NCBI RefSeq assembly: GCF_937127095.1
Contig: NZ_CAKZLP010000014.1
Coordinates: 1 to 37,377, forward strand
Length of the DNA stretch: 37,377 bases
Direction of reading: 5' to 3'
DNA from: an uncultured Amphritea sp.
GTDB lineage: Bacteria > Pseudomonadota > Gammaproteobacteria > Pseudomonadales > Balneatricaceae
Below, piece by piece: positions 9,340 through 16,620 of the stretch (positions are counted from its first letter, which is position 1; every line of letters begins with the position of its first letter). A model generated the notes under the pieces. It saw only the letters and a list, made by a program, of their open reading frames with translations. It was not told where the DNA came from and searched no databases. Made by a program: the position numbers and the translations under genes.

Positions 9340-9437
9340 TCCCGTTGGCTATGCCATAGAGGAAACTAACTCTAACTCCTTGCTTTCTACCGTTTTTCGA
9401 TGCGGCTGAAGGCTGTATAAACCGTAAGGAGCAATTA
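9340..9437 (+). promoter_or_regulatory. rpsF leader, possible S6:S18 autoregulatory site
   Basis: This is the untranslated leader between the probable promoter and rpsF. Many bacteria fold this leader into a hairpin with an unpaired CCG that binds the S6:S18 dimer. Here ACCG at about 9389 and AACCG at about 9420 flank a GC-containing stretch that could form such a structure, but I cannot confirm the fold by eye. Confidence 0.3.
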
Positions 9438-9881
9438 ATGCGTCATTACGAAATCGTTTTTCTGGTTCACCCGAATCAGAGTGAACAGGTTCCAGCTATG
9501 GTTGAACGTTACACCAAGCTAATTGAAGAATCTGAAGGTAAAATTCACCGTCTGGAAGATTGGGGCCGTCGTCACCTGGCTTACCCAATCAACAAAATCC
9601 ATAAAGCTCACTACGTTCTGATGAACGTTGAATGTGCTCAGGAAACTCTGGACGAGCTAACCAACATTTTCCGTTACAACGATGCGGTTATCCGTAACAT
9701 GGTTGTACGTCGTAAAGCTGCGGTTACTGATGTGTCTCCTATTAAAGCTGCTGAAGGCCGTGAAGAGCGTCGTCCACGTCGCGAAGAACGTTCTGAAAAG
9801 CCTGCTGAAGTGACTGAAGCGCCTGCTACAGAAACTCCTGCTGCTGAAGCGCCAGCTGCTGAAGAAGCTGCTGCCGAGTAA
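9438..9881 (+). CDS. rpsF: 30S ribosomal protein S6
   Basis: 147 residues. The first ~100 residues carry the typical S6 fold ('[21 protein letters not shown]', '[12 protein letters not shown]', 'YVLMNVEC'). S6 pairs with S18 on the 30S platform. After residue 103 comes a long low-complexity tail of Arg/Glu then Ala/Pro/Glu, longer than in E. coli (131-135 residues); in E. coli the C-terminus receives extra glutamates from RimK, and an acidic tail ending in AAAE is compatible with that. AAGGAG lies about 8 bases before the ATG. First gene of rpsF-rpsR-rplI. Codon use is strongly biased, as expected of ribosomal genes. Confidence 0.98.
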   Translation: MRHYEIVFLVHPNQSEQVPAMVERYTKLIEESEGKIHRLEDWGRRHLAYPINKIHKAHYVLMNVECAQETLDELTNIFRYNDAVIRNMVVRRKAAVTDVSPIKAAEGREERRPRREERSEKPAEVTEAPATETPAAEAPAAEEAAAE

Positions 9882-9913
9882 TCGGTTTAACCCATATTTA
9901 GAGGAGATATACC

Positions 9914-10141
9914 ATGGCTCGTTTTTTCCGTCGTAGAAAATTCTGCCGTTTTACCGCTGAAGGTGTTGTTGAGATCGATTACAAAGATCTGGATACCCTG
10001 AAAGGTTACATTACTGAAACCGGTAAAATCGTTCCTAGCCGTATCACTGGTACTAAAGCTCGTTACCAGCGTCAGCTGGCGACTGCTATCAAGCGTGCTC
10101 GTTACGTTGCACTGCTGCCATACACTGACAGCCACCAGTAA
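9914..10141 (+). CDS. rpsR: 30S ribosomal protein S18
   Basis: 75 residues, the usual length. The family signature is plain: basic N-terminus '[12 protein letters not shown]', '[15 protein letters not shown]', '[19 protein letters not shown]' and '[13 protein letters not shown]'. It binds S6 and 16S rRNA on the platform of the small subunit. The gene follows rpsF by 32 bases with a very strong GAGGAG ribosome binding site 7 bases before the ATG. It is transcribed together with rpsF, rplI and possibly dnaB. Confidence 0.98.
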   Translation: MARFFRRRKFCRFTAEGVVEIDYKDLDTLKGYITETGKIVPSRITGTKARYQRQLATAIKRARYVALLPYTDSHQ

Positions 10142-10150
10142 TAACGGTTA

Positions 10151-10185
10151 ACCTGCTGCACCTATTTCACGATAGGTAAGCAGGT
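10151..10185 (+). other. Two-part hairpin between rpsR and rplI
   Basis: ACCTGCT (10151-10157) pairs with AGCAGGT (10179-10185), and inside it CCTAT (10161-10165) pairs with ATAGG (10172-10176). No T run follows, so it is more likely a processing or stability element than a full terminator between the two ribosomal genes. Confidence 0.5.
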
Positions 10186-10253
10186 GATTAAACAAGTTTC
10201 AGTCTGCCGGTGTTATACATCGATAGGCGAGAGTAAAAATAGAGGTTTGCGAG

Positions 10254-10700
10254 ATGGAAGTTATCCTGCTCGAGAAAATTGGCAAACTGGGTAGCCTGGG
10301 TGACAAGGTAACCGTTAAGCGTGGTTACGGTCGTAACTACCTGCTTCCTTTTGGGAAGGCGGTTCCTGCTACTGCGACTAACCTGGAAGCATTTGAAGCA
10401 CGTCGTGCTGAACTGGAATCTGCTGCATCTGAGAAGTTGAACTCTGCTCAGGCACGTGCGGCACAGCTGAACGAAATCGAACTGTCTATCGTTGCCAAAG
10501 CTGGCGAAGAAGGCAAACTGTTCGGTTCTATCGGTACTGCTGATATCGCTGATGCGATCACAGCTTCTGGTATCGAAGTGGCTAAGCATGAAGTTCGTCT
10601 GCCAGAAGGCGCTCTGCGTACTACTGGTGAGTTCGAAGTTGCTATTCAGCTGCACCCTGAAGTGACTGCTACTGTTGGCATCGTTGTTGTTGGCGAGTAA
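10254..10700 (+). CDS. rplI: 50S ribosomal protein L9
   Basis: 148 residues, against 149 in E. coli. The N-terminal RNA-binding domain is clear ('[13 protein letters not shown]', '[21 protein letters not shown]'), followed by the long connecting helix rich in Glu/Ala/Arg and the C-terminal domain ('[18 protein letters not shown]', '[15 protein letters not shown]'). L9 sits at the base of the L1 stalk and helps keep the reading frame. AGAGG precedes the ATG by about 9 bases. A strong terminator follows at 10744. Confidence 0.98.
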   Translation: MEVILLEKIGKLGSLGDKVTVKRGYGRNYLLPFGKAVPATATNLEAFEARRAELESAASEKLNSAQARAAQLNEIELSIVAKAGEEGKLFGSIGTADIADAITASGIEVAKHEVRLPEGALRTTGEFEVAIQLHPEVTATVGIVVVGE

Positions 10701-10710
10701 GCATTGCTTT

Positions 10711-10731
10711 TGATCTGAAATTTTCAGATCA
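10711..10731 (+). other. Small hairpin after rplI
   Basis: TGATCTGAAA pairs with TTTTCAGATCA nearly without a loop. It lies between the rplI stop and the main terminator and may protect the 3' end of the mRNA. Confidence 0.4.
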
Positions 10732-10743
10732 GGGTGAGTTAAG

Positions 10744-10782
10744 AAGCACTGCGTAGTATTATACTGCGCAGTGCTTTTTTCG
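10744..10782 (+). terminator. Rho-independent terminator of the rpsF-rpsR-rplI operon
   Basis: AAGCACTGCG (10744-10753) pairs with CGCAGTGCTT, followed by a six-T run. The long GC-containing stem and T run make it the clearest terminator in the window; it separates the ribosomal genes from dnaB. Confidence 0.9.
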
Positions 10783-10839
10783 TTTTAGACCAGTCGATTT
10801 TTTTAAACTGGTATCCTGTGTGTCGAGGTATAAGGTTTT

Positions 10840-12222
10840 ATGGATTATCTGGATCCCAATTCAGCCGATATGGAGGGTGTAAAAGTCCCTCCCCATTCTC
10901 AGGAAGCTGAGCAGTCGGTGCTCGGCGGTTTGATGCTGGATAATAATGCCTGGGATGCCGTTTCAGAGATTGTGCTGGAAGATCAGTTCTATCGCCACGA
11001 TCACCGGCTGATCTTCCGTACGATCGAGAAGCTGGTTAACAACATGCAGCCGATCGATGTGGTGACCATCTCTGAAGAGCTGGACCGCACCGGGAATCTG
11101 GATGCTGCCGGAGGGCTGGATTATCTGGTCGAACTGGCCCGGAACACCCCCAGTGCCTCGAATATTCGCGCCTATGCAGAGATCGTTCGTGACCGGGCGT
11201 TGCTGCGTAAGATGATCACCGTGGCTCACGAGATTGCTGAAAGTGCCTTTATGCCGGAAGGGCGTGCGGGTGCTGACATTCTCAGTGAAGCGGAACAGAA
11301 GATTTTTCAGATCGCCGAAGACCGACCCAATGAGGGTGGCCCTGTCGGGGTCAATCCACTGCTGAAAAAGGCGGTGGATAAGATTGATGAGTTGTTCAAT
11401 TCCGAAGGTGCGATGACCGGTGTCACCACCGGTTTTGATGAGCTGGATAAAGCGACCGGCGGCATGCAGCCTTCCGATCTGATTATCGTTGCCGCCCGTC
11501 CATCGATGGGTAAAACCACTTTTGCCATGAACCTGGTTGAAAATGCGCTAATGGCACAGGATAAACCGGTACTGGTATTCAGTCTCGAGATGCCTGCCGA
11601 TCAGCTGGTCACGCGTATGCTCTCCTCTCTTGGACGGATCAACCAGACCCGGGTGCGTTCCGGTAAGCTGGAAGAGGACGACTGGCCCCGTCTGACCACT
11701 GCCGTCAATATGCTCAGAGATAAACCGCTGTTTATTGATGATACGGCCGGTATCAGCCCGACAGAGATGCGCAACCGAGCCCGACGTATCGTTCGGGAAC
11801 ATGGTGATATTGCTATGATCATGGTGGATTACCTTCAGCTGATGCAGATAAAGGGCGGTAATAGTGAAGGCCGTACGGCGGAGATCTCTGAGATCTCCCG
11901 CTCGCTCAAAGCGCTGGCGAAAGAGCTGGAATGTCCGGTTATCGCCCTGTCGCAGCTTAACCGTGCGCTGGAGCAGCGGCCGAACAAGCGCCCGGTAAAC
12001 TCCGACCTGCGGGAATCCGGTGCGATCGAGCAGGATGCCGATGTGATCATGTTTATCTACCGGGATGAGGTTTATAACGAAGACTCTCCGGATAAGGGCA
12101 TTGCTGAGATTATCATTGGTAAGCAGCGTAATGGCCCGATAGGTAGCAACCGTCTGGCCTTTATCGGTCAGTTCACCAAGTTTGAAAACCTTGCGCCGAT
12201 GTCCTACCAGGACTATGAATAA
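10840..12222 (+). CDS. dnaB: Replicative DNA helicase DnaB
   Basis: 460 residues (E. coli 471). The N-terminal primase-interacting domain starts 'VPPHSQEAEQSVLGGLMLD'; a linker follows near residue 175; the RecA-like motor domain carries Walker A 'RPSMGKTT' near residues 218-226, 'VFSLEMPADQL' and Walker B 'IAMIMVDYLQLM', then 'ALSQLNRALEQRPNKRP.NSDLRESG.IEQDAD'. It forms the ring hexamer that unwinds DNA at the fork. No intein interrupts it. It follows rplI in the order conserved in gammaproteobacteria, but a terminator lies between, so it probably has its own promoter within 10783-10839 (none obvious). Confidence 0.98.
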   Translation: MDYLDPNSADMEGVKVPPHSQEAEQSVLGGLMLDNNAWDAVSEIVLEDQFYRHDHRLIFRTIEKLVNNMQPIDVVTISEELDRTGNLDAAGGLDYLVELARNTPSASNIRAYAEIVRDRALLRKMITVAHEIAESAFMPEGRAGADILSEAEQKIFQIAEDRPNEGGPVGVNPLLKKAVDKIDELFNSEGAMTGVTTGFDELDKATGGMQPSDLIIVAARPSMGKTTFAMNLVENALMAQDKPVLVFSLEMPADQLVTRMLSSLGRINQTRVRSGKLEEDDWPRLTTAVNMLRDKPLFIDDTAGISPTEMRNRARRIVREHGDIAMIMVDYLQLMQIKGGNSEGRTAEISEISRSLKALAKELECPVIALSQLNRALEQRPNKRPVNSDLRESGAIEQDADVIMFIYRDEVYNEDSPDKGIAEIIIGKQRNGPIGSNRLAFIGQFTKFENLAPMSYQDYE

Positions 12223-12264
12223 GTCTGAGTTATCGGTTCGGGTTTAGACCCAGAAATCGCAGAT

Positions 12265-12295
12265 AAAAAAAACCGCCACATCAGGCGGTTTTTTT
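12265..12295. terminator. Bidirectional terminator between dnaB and dauA
   Basis: An A-rich arm plus ACCGCC pairs with GGCGGTTTTTTT over the loop ACATCA. With A and T tracts on both sides it can stop dnaB (plus) and dauA (minus), which converge here. Confidence 0.9.
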
Positions 12296-12330
12296 GCTTG
12301 GAGACGAGTGTTGAGGCTTTATTAAAGTCT

Positions 12331-14103
12331 TTACTGGGCGGGAATCGGTGTGGCTTGTCCGTCTTTCGCAGTACTGGCTATCGCTTTAGAACCGGCTATT
12401 TCAAGCGCCTCAGCCAGCGTTGGCGTAAAGGCTAGCTTCTGTTCAATGGGCCTCAGGCCTGCTTTAGCGACATTCTTCAGCGGCTGAAACTGCAGGTCGG
12501 CAACGATCACAAAACTTCCCTTTTTGAATTTATCATCGAGGAAGTGATTGAGGGCTGATAACCCGCCGGCATCCAGAATCGGCACGGCATCCATGTAAAG
12601 AATAACGCAACGTTTCTCTGCTGAGATGAACGAAATCTCTGAGAAAATCCGGTCGGCCGCGGCAAAAAACAGCGGGCCGCTAATCTTATAGACCCCCCAC
12701 TCTGCAGGCAGAGCCTCGGGAACCTGTTTACGGCTGTCGCTGACGTCGGTGACCTTGGTCATCTGGGCGATATCGCGCATGAACAGCAGTGATGCCAGCA
12801 CAATACCGAAGGAGATTGCCACCACCATATCGATCAGAACGGTGAGTGAAAAGCAGGTTAGCAGTACCAGGATGTCGCCGGTTGGGGCTTTTTTTAACAG
12901 CTCCATTACCTTCGGTGCCTCGCTCATATTCCAGGCAACCATCAGCAGCATCGCCGCCATTGACGCCATCGGAATATAGGCCAGCCACGGGGCCAGGATC
13001 AGCAGGCTGGCAAGGACTACCAAACCATGGATAACTGCGGCAATGGGCGATTGTGCGCCTGCCCGGTAGTTTGCCGCTGAGCGTGCAAGTGCAGCGGTTG
13101 CAGTAATGCCGCCAAACCAGGGGGCTACAAGATTACCAACGCCCTGGCCCAGTAGCTCAACATTGGAGTGGTGCCGTTTGCCGCTCATGCTATCCAGCAC
13201 GACTGCACATAACAGAGATTCAATCGCTCCCAGCATCGCAATGGAGAACGCGATAGGTACCAGCTGGGCCAGCTTGTGGAAATCCCACTCTATCGGATTG
13301 CCGTCCGGGCCTGGCTGTAACCATGGCCAGTTGAACTCCGGTAGTACCGGAGGGATGCCCTGACCGGAGGTGCCATCAGGCAACAGATAATGAAAACGTG
13401 AACCGATGGTGTCGACATCAAAGCCGAAGGTTGTTAGCAGCAGAGAGAGAATGACGCCGGTCGCCACTGCGGGCAGGTGGCCGGGCACTGGCACTCGCAA
13501 GCGGGGCCATACAATCAGTACAGCGAGGGTGAGCGCGCCTATTGCAACCTCCGGGAGGAGATAGCTGGGAAGCGCATGACTGAGGGCTAAGATTTTATCG
13601 ATGTATTTTTCCGGCATCTCCTCCAGCTGCAGACCGAGAAAGTCTTTCATCTGCAGGGTTGCAATCACCACCGCAATACCTGAAGTAAAGCCCAGCGTCA
13701 CCGGTTCAGGGATATACTCAATCAGCCGCCCGAGGCGGGTAAGCGCCATACCAATCAGCATGACGCCTGCCATCAGCGAGGCGATTAGCAGTCCGCTCAG
13801 GCCGAACTGTTGGGCTACAGGAAATAGAATAACCACGAACGCTGCGGTTGGTCCGGAGATACTGTAGCGTGATCCGCCGGTTAGTGGGATCAGAATTCCG
13901 GCAATAATGGCAGTATAAAGCCCGTATTGAGGAGGCACACCACTGGCGATTGCCAGGGCCATCGACAAGGGGATAGCGATAATGCCGACGGTGATACCGG
14001 CCATGATATCGCGATAAAGTTTAGCCGCACTATAACCCTCTTTAAACGTTTCGCGCAGGGCGCTGAACAGTTGAAGGCTGTGTAAATGCAATCGTTGTGA
14101 CAT
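12331..14103 (-). CDS. dauA: SulP-family anion transporter with STAS domain, DauA-like
   Basis: 590 residues. About a dozen hydrophobic segments span residues 30-440, with the SulP signatures 'AGITVGIIAIPLSMALAIASG', 'GLYTAIIAG', 'GGSRYSISGPTAAFV' and 'GFTSGIAV'. Residues about 460-570 form a STAS domain ('YKISGPLFFAAADRIF', 'CVILYMDAVPILDAGGLSALN'). The sequence follows E. coli DauA (YchM), an aerobic C4-dicarboxylate (succinate, aspartate) carrier of the inner membrane, closely enough throughout to use that name, though substrate may differ (sulphate or bicarbonate carriers share the fold). A single-gene transcript ending at the terminator at 12265-12295; inverted repeats sit just upstream. 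Confidence 0.88.
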   Translation of the reverse strand: MSQRLHLHSLQLFSALRETFKEGYSAAKLYRDIMAGITVGIIAIPLSMALAIASGVPPQYGLYTAIIAGILIPLTGGSRYSISGPTAAFVVILFPVAQQFGLSGLLIASLMAGVMLIGMALTRLGRLIEYIPEPVTLGFTSGIAVVIATLQMKDFLGLQLEEMPEKYIDKILALSHALPSYLLPEVAIGALTLAVLIVWPRLRVPVPGHLPAVATGVILSLLLTTFGFDVDTIGSRFHYLLPDGTSGQGIPPVLPEFNWPWLQPGPDGNPIEWDFHKLAQLVPIAFSIAMLGAIESLLCAVVLDSMSGKRHHSNVELLGQGVGNLVAPWFGGITATAALARSAANYRAGAQSPIAAVIHGLVVLASLLILAPWLAYIPMASMAAMLLMVAWNMSEAPKVMELLKKAPTGDILVLLTCFSLTVLIDMVVAISFGIVLASLLFMRDIAQMTKVTDVSDSRKQVPEALPAEWGVYKISGPLFFAAADRIFSEISFISAEKRCVILYMDAVPILDAGGLSALNHFLDDKFKKGSFVIVADLQFQPLKNVAKAGLRPIEQKLAFTPTLAEALEIAGSKAIASTAKDGQATPIPAQ

Positions 14104-14174
14104 GGTTAATCACTCTGGGTTAGGACGAGGACAATGTGAAAATCATCGCCAGGCTATTAGTGCAGGCGTGTTTT

Positions 14175-14202
14175 TAACCTTATCGGAGAAATCTTAAGGT
14201 TA
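14175..14202. promoter_or_regulatory. Inverted repeat upstream of dauA
   Basis: TAACCTTA (14175-14182) is mirrored by TAAGGTTA (14195-14202) across 12 bases. It lies about 72 bases before the dauA start in the shared control region with the small ribbon-helix-helix gene. Could be a regulator site or an mRNA hairpin. Confidence 0.35.
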
Positions 14203-14251
14203 TAGTTATCAATACAGTGTTACATTACATGTTCATCATGGTCTAAATCAA

Positions 14252-14268
14252 TGTTAATATGATTAACA
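14252..14268. promoter_or_regulatory. Candidate operator for the adjacent ribbon-helix-helix protein
   Basis: Perfect palindrome TGTTAAT-atg-ATTAACA, 22 bases before the start of the small DNA-binding protein at 14291. Position and symmetry fit autorepression by a dimeric ribbon-helix-helix protein. This is inference. Confidence 0.5.
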
Positions 14269-14290
14269 TAAACTTAAGTAAGGTACCGCA

Positions 14291-14479
14291 ATGGAGCAGA
14301 GAACTGCACGTTTGACACTACTGATTGACCCTAAGAAGAAGGCAACTTTTGAGAAGTTATGCAGTGCTGAAGATGTCACCGCTTCACAGATGGTGAGAAA
14401 ATTTATCCGTGAGTACATTGAAGAAAAGCTTGGGCCTGAGTGGCGTGATGAGGTGTTCAGTGGTGAAAAGTCGGATTAA
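14291..14479 (+). CDS. Small ribbon-helix-helix DNA-binding protein
   Basis: 62 residues. The pattern 'TARLTLLIDPKKKATFEKLCSAEDVTASQMVRKFIREYIEEKL' is a beta-strand with alternating Arg/Thr/Leu followed by two helices, the ribbon-helix-helix fold of Arc/CopG/ParD-type repressors. TAAGG precedes the ATG by 8 bases. It is divergent from dauA and preceded by a perfect 7-bp palindrome. No toxin-like partner gene follows within the next 300 bases, so it does not look like an antitoxin of a classic pair; an autonomous repressor is more likely. Its target is unknown. Confidence 0.8.
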   Translation: MEQRTARLTLLIDPKKKATFEKLCSAEDVTASQMVRKFIREYIEEKLGPEWRDEVFSGEKSD

Positions 14480-14808
14480 TGCCTCGGCCTCACTGATATT
14501 GATATCCCTGTAAGCTTGTTTGTTCTGGTAGTGGCAGTGATAGTGACTGTGACAAGAACTGCGGTATTGAGCGACTAGTTATAAACAGAAACAGTGCCAC
14601 AAAGCTGTGCGTAACTCTTGGATAACTACTTGAAAGCCCCATTGTACGGGGCTTTGTGGCGGTGGGTTAAAATCCGTTCAGTCACCGTTTTCTGGTTTTT
14701 TTCTGTATGATTTTCAATCAGTTATCACTGTATATTTGAGTATTTTTTGAACACTTAAAATGTGTTTAGCTAATAGCTGAATGAATCCTCACGGGTGGCT
14801 AAGCCTCG
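14480..14808. other. Gene-free stretch with one hairpin
   Basis: No credible reading frame. The only clear structure is AAAGCCCC (14633-14640) pairing with GGGGCTTT (14648-14655), a terminator-like hairpin without a T run, about 150 bases after the ribbon-helix-helix gene. Confidence 0.5.
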
Positions 14809-15243
14809 TTAGTCGGCAATCTTTATGATCTGACTTTTAAACCCTTCTGGTACGGTGATCACCTTTCTTTCGTTGTAGTCGAAGAAGACGATGCCGGTCT
14901 TAACATGAGCAATCTCTACGGCTGTTTTCTTATTACTCAGCAGATAATAGATATCGCAGCCATATTTATTAAAATCACCGACCGCTACGTCAATCTGTAC
15001 CTGGTCTCCATAAAACCCCTCAGCCTTATATACAATGGCAGAGTCAGTCATAATGAGACTGGCGCCCTCAATATCCATTTCGGTGTAGTTAAAAGAGTTG
15101 AGGTAACGCAGACGGGCTTCATGTACAAATGTCAGAACAGCATCGTTGCTGAGATGGCCACCATAGTTAATATCACTGATTCGAATAGGCATTTCGGTGC
15201 TAAAACTATAGTTTTCCGGCATATCAATTTTGATACGTGCCAT
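14809..15243 (-). CDS. Hotdog-fold acyl-CoA thioesterase-like protein
   Basis: 144 residues, typical for the single-hotdog 4HBT/FcbC-YbgC group. 'RISDINYGGHLSNDAVLTFVHEARLRYL' holds the conserved D-x-N-Y-G-G-H-L-S-N loop where the catalytic Asp/Asn lies, followed by the long hotdog helix; strands 'IVYKAEGFYGDQVQIDVAV' and 'TGIVFFDYNERKVITVPEGF' follow. Probably hydrolyses an acyl-CoA thioester in the cytoplasm; substrate unknown. GGAG lies 9 bases before the ATG. It diverges from the methyltransferase gene at 15310. Confidence 0.85.
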   Translation of the reverse strand: MARIKIDMPENYSFSTEMPIRISDINYGGHLSNDAVLTFVHEARLRYLNSFNYTEMDIEGASLIMTDSAIVYKAEGFYGDQVQIDVAVGDFNKYGCDIYYLLSNKKTAVEIAHVKTGIVFFDYNERKVITVPEGFKSQIIKIAD

Positions 15244-15309
15244 GGGTAAAACTCCTGAAAAACAGAATAAAGTATTGATTACAATACACAGAATAGTGGA
15301 AGCAGAGTG

Positions 15310-15948
15310 ATGAGTCTACGCGGATTCAACCCCTATTATCGCTGGGTGTTTCCCTGGTTGCTGGATCGGGTATCAAAAGTGGTAGCCACGGAACGTGATC
15401 AACTGCTATCGCAGGCAAAAGGGGTTGTTCTGGAGGTGGGGGCAGGTACCGGTACCAGCTTTCAGTGTTATCAGGATGATGTGACCAGCGTTGTTGCCCT
15501 GGAGCCTGATGTGGGTGTAATGCACAGAGCCCGCAAGGTATTGTCTTGTCTGCCTGACGCGCAGCGGGATAAGGTTGAGTTAGTGATTGCCGATGCGATG
15601 GATATCCCTCTGGCGGATAACAGTGTCGATACGGTTGTCTGCTTTCTTGTGCTATGTTCTGTGCCGAAGCCTGATCGGGCATTAGAAGAGATTTCACGGG
15701 TGCTAAAACCAGGCGGCCAACTACTTTTCTTTGAACATGTGTTATCAGATACTGAAGCGGTGCAGCGCTGGCAGCATCGCCTTAACCCATTTTGGCATCG
15801 TTGTGCTGGAGGGTGCCAACTGAACCGGCAAACCGAAGCGATAATTGCACAGGCAGGTTTTGATCTGCAGGTGGTCAGACGTTATCAACATGCATCATTT
15901 CCTGTGCTGGTCAGGCAATTGGTGACCGGCATCGGGGTAAGGCGCTGA
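15310..15948 (+). CDS. Class I SAM-dependent methyltransferase
   Basis: 212 residues from the ATG at 15310 (a GTG immediately before it is also in frame). Motif I 'VLEVGAGTGTSF' (residues 40-51), the acidic 'ALEPD' at the end of strand 2, 'VIADAMDIPLADNSVDTVVC' and 'VLKPGGQLLFFEHV' define the SAM-binding Rossmann fold of the Methyltransf_11/UbiE type. The C-terminal 'CAGGCQLNRQTEAIIAQAGF' matches the METTL7-like subgroup. Substrate unknown, probably a small molecule or lipid. Followed after 65 bases by the EthD-like gene; the pair may be cotranscribed. Confidence 0.88.
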   Translation: MSLRGFNPYYRWVFPWLLDRVSKVVATERDQLLSQAKGVVLEVGAGTGTSFQCYQDDVTSVVALEPDVGVMHRARKVLSCLPDAQRDKVELVIADAMDIPLADNSVDTVVCFLVLCSVPKPDRALEEISRVLKPGGQLLFFEHVLSDTEAVQRWQHRLNPFWHRCAGGCQLNRQTEAIIAQAGFDLQVVRRYQHASFPVLVRQLVTGIGVRR

Positions 15949-16013
15949 AGCTCCCTGCATGTAGGGCTTAACACCTTTTCTGATATCGATGAGAATACAA
16001 GCGAGGATTGCAG

Positions 16014-16325
16014 ATGATTAAAGTGAGCGTGATGTACCCGAACTCAGTCGGTGTCACCTTTGATATTGATTACTACTGTCACACCCACTTTCCGCTGGTG
16101 GCAACGTTATTGGGTGACGCACTGAAAAGTGTTGCGGTGGAATACGGTTTAACTGGTGCTACACCGGAAGAGGAGCCTGCTTTTATCGCGATGGGGCATA
16201 TGACATTCGACTCAGTCGAGGCTTTTAAAACCGCTTACGGGCTAAATATTGTCGAGATAAAGGCAGATATTCCGAACTTTACCAATGTTAAGTCGGTTAT
16301 TCAGATCAGCGAAATTAAGATCTAG
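16014..16325 (+). CDS. EthD-family protein
   Basis: 103 residues from the ATG at 16014, with GCGAGG 7 bases before it. 'VSVMYPNSVGVTFDIDYYCHTHFPLVATLLG' matches the EthD start (a ferredoxin-like alpha/beta barrel dimer); the second half 'FIAMGHMTFDSVEAFKTAY' and 'IPNFTNVKSVIQISEI' also fits. EthD was named from ether degradation clusters, but most members have no known reaction and should not be called ether-degrading. Cytoplasmic. Stands after a methyltransferase gene. Confidence 0.85.
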   Translation: MIKVSVMYPNSVGVTFDIDYYCHTHFPLVATLLGDALKSVAVEYGLTGATPEEEPAFIAMGHMTFDSVEAFKTAYGLNIVEIKADIPNFTNVKSVIQISEIKI

Positions 16326-16620
16326 TGGACAGGTTTTGTGCGCTCAATCTTCTGACGGCAGATTGATGCCGTTAATCACCTTTTTTGCCTCTGAGTAGTA
16401 ATGAAAGTCTGTTTTTCTATTAACTGATCTCTGACGAGAGTCTGGAATCACTTTGAACTTACTCGCTATTGAAGGTCTGAAATACTAAAATGATCCGCTG
16501 TATGTGCTTCCGCTTCATAATTGTTTAGCCCTGCGATTGTTTTTAATGAGGTATCCCGCAGGGTGCGGATAGCGATAGTTCTGGGCATCAGCTAGGTAAA
16601 AAAAGGAGCGGCGTAGCGCT
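16326..16620. other. Gene-free region upstream of relA
   Basis: 295 bases with no credible gene. A weak hairpin ACGGC/GCCGT lies at 16355-16372. A purine-rich AAAAAAAGGAG at about 16598-16608 serves as the relA ribosome binding site. No clear promoter could be picked by eye. Confidence 0.5.

Noticed and set aside
9900..9917. Ribosome binding site of rpsR looks like the T7 gene 10 leader of expression vectors
   Set aside because: It lies in native order between rpsF and rpsR with normal flanks, so a chance likeness rather than vector contamination.
14291..14808. Toxin-antitoxin pair with the ribbon-helix-helix protein as antitoxin
   Set aside because: No small toxin-like reading frame follows or precedes it on the same strand.
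16008..16325. EthD-like gene taken as evidence of ether degradation
   Set aside because: No cytochrome P450 or ferredoxin genes of an eth cluster are nearby; most members of the family have unknown roles.
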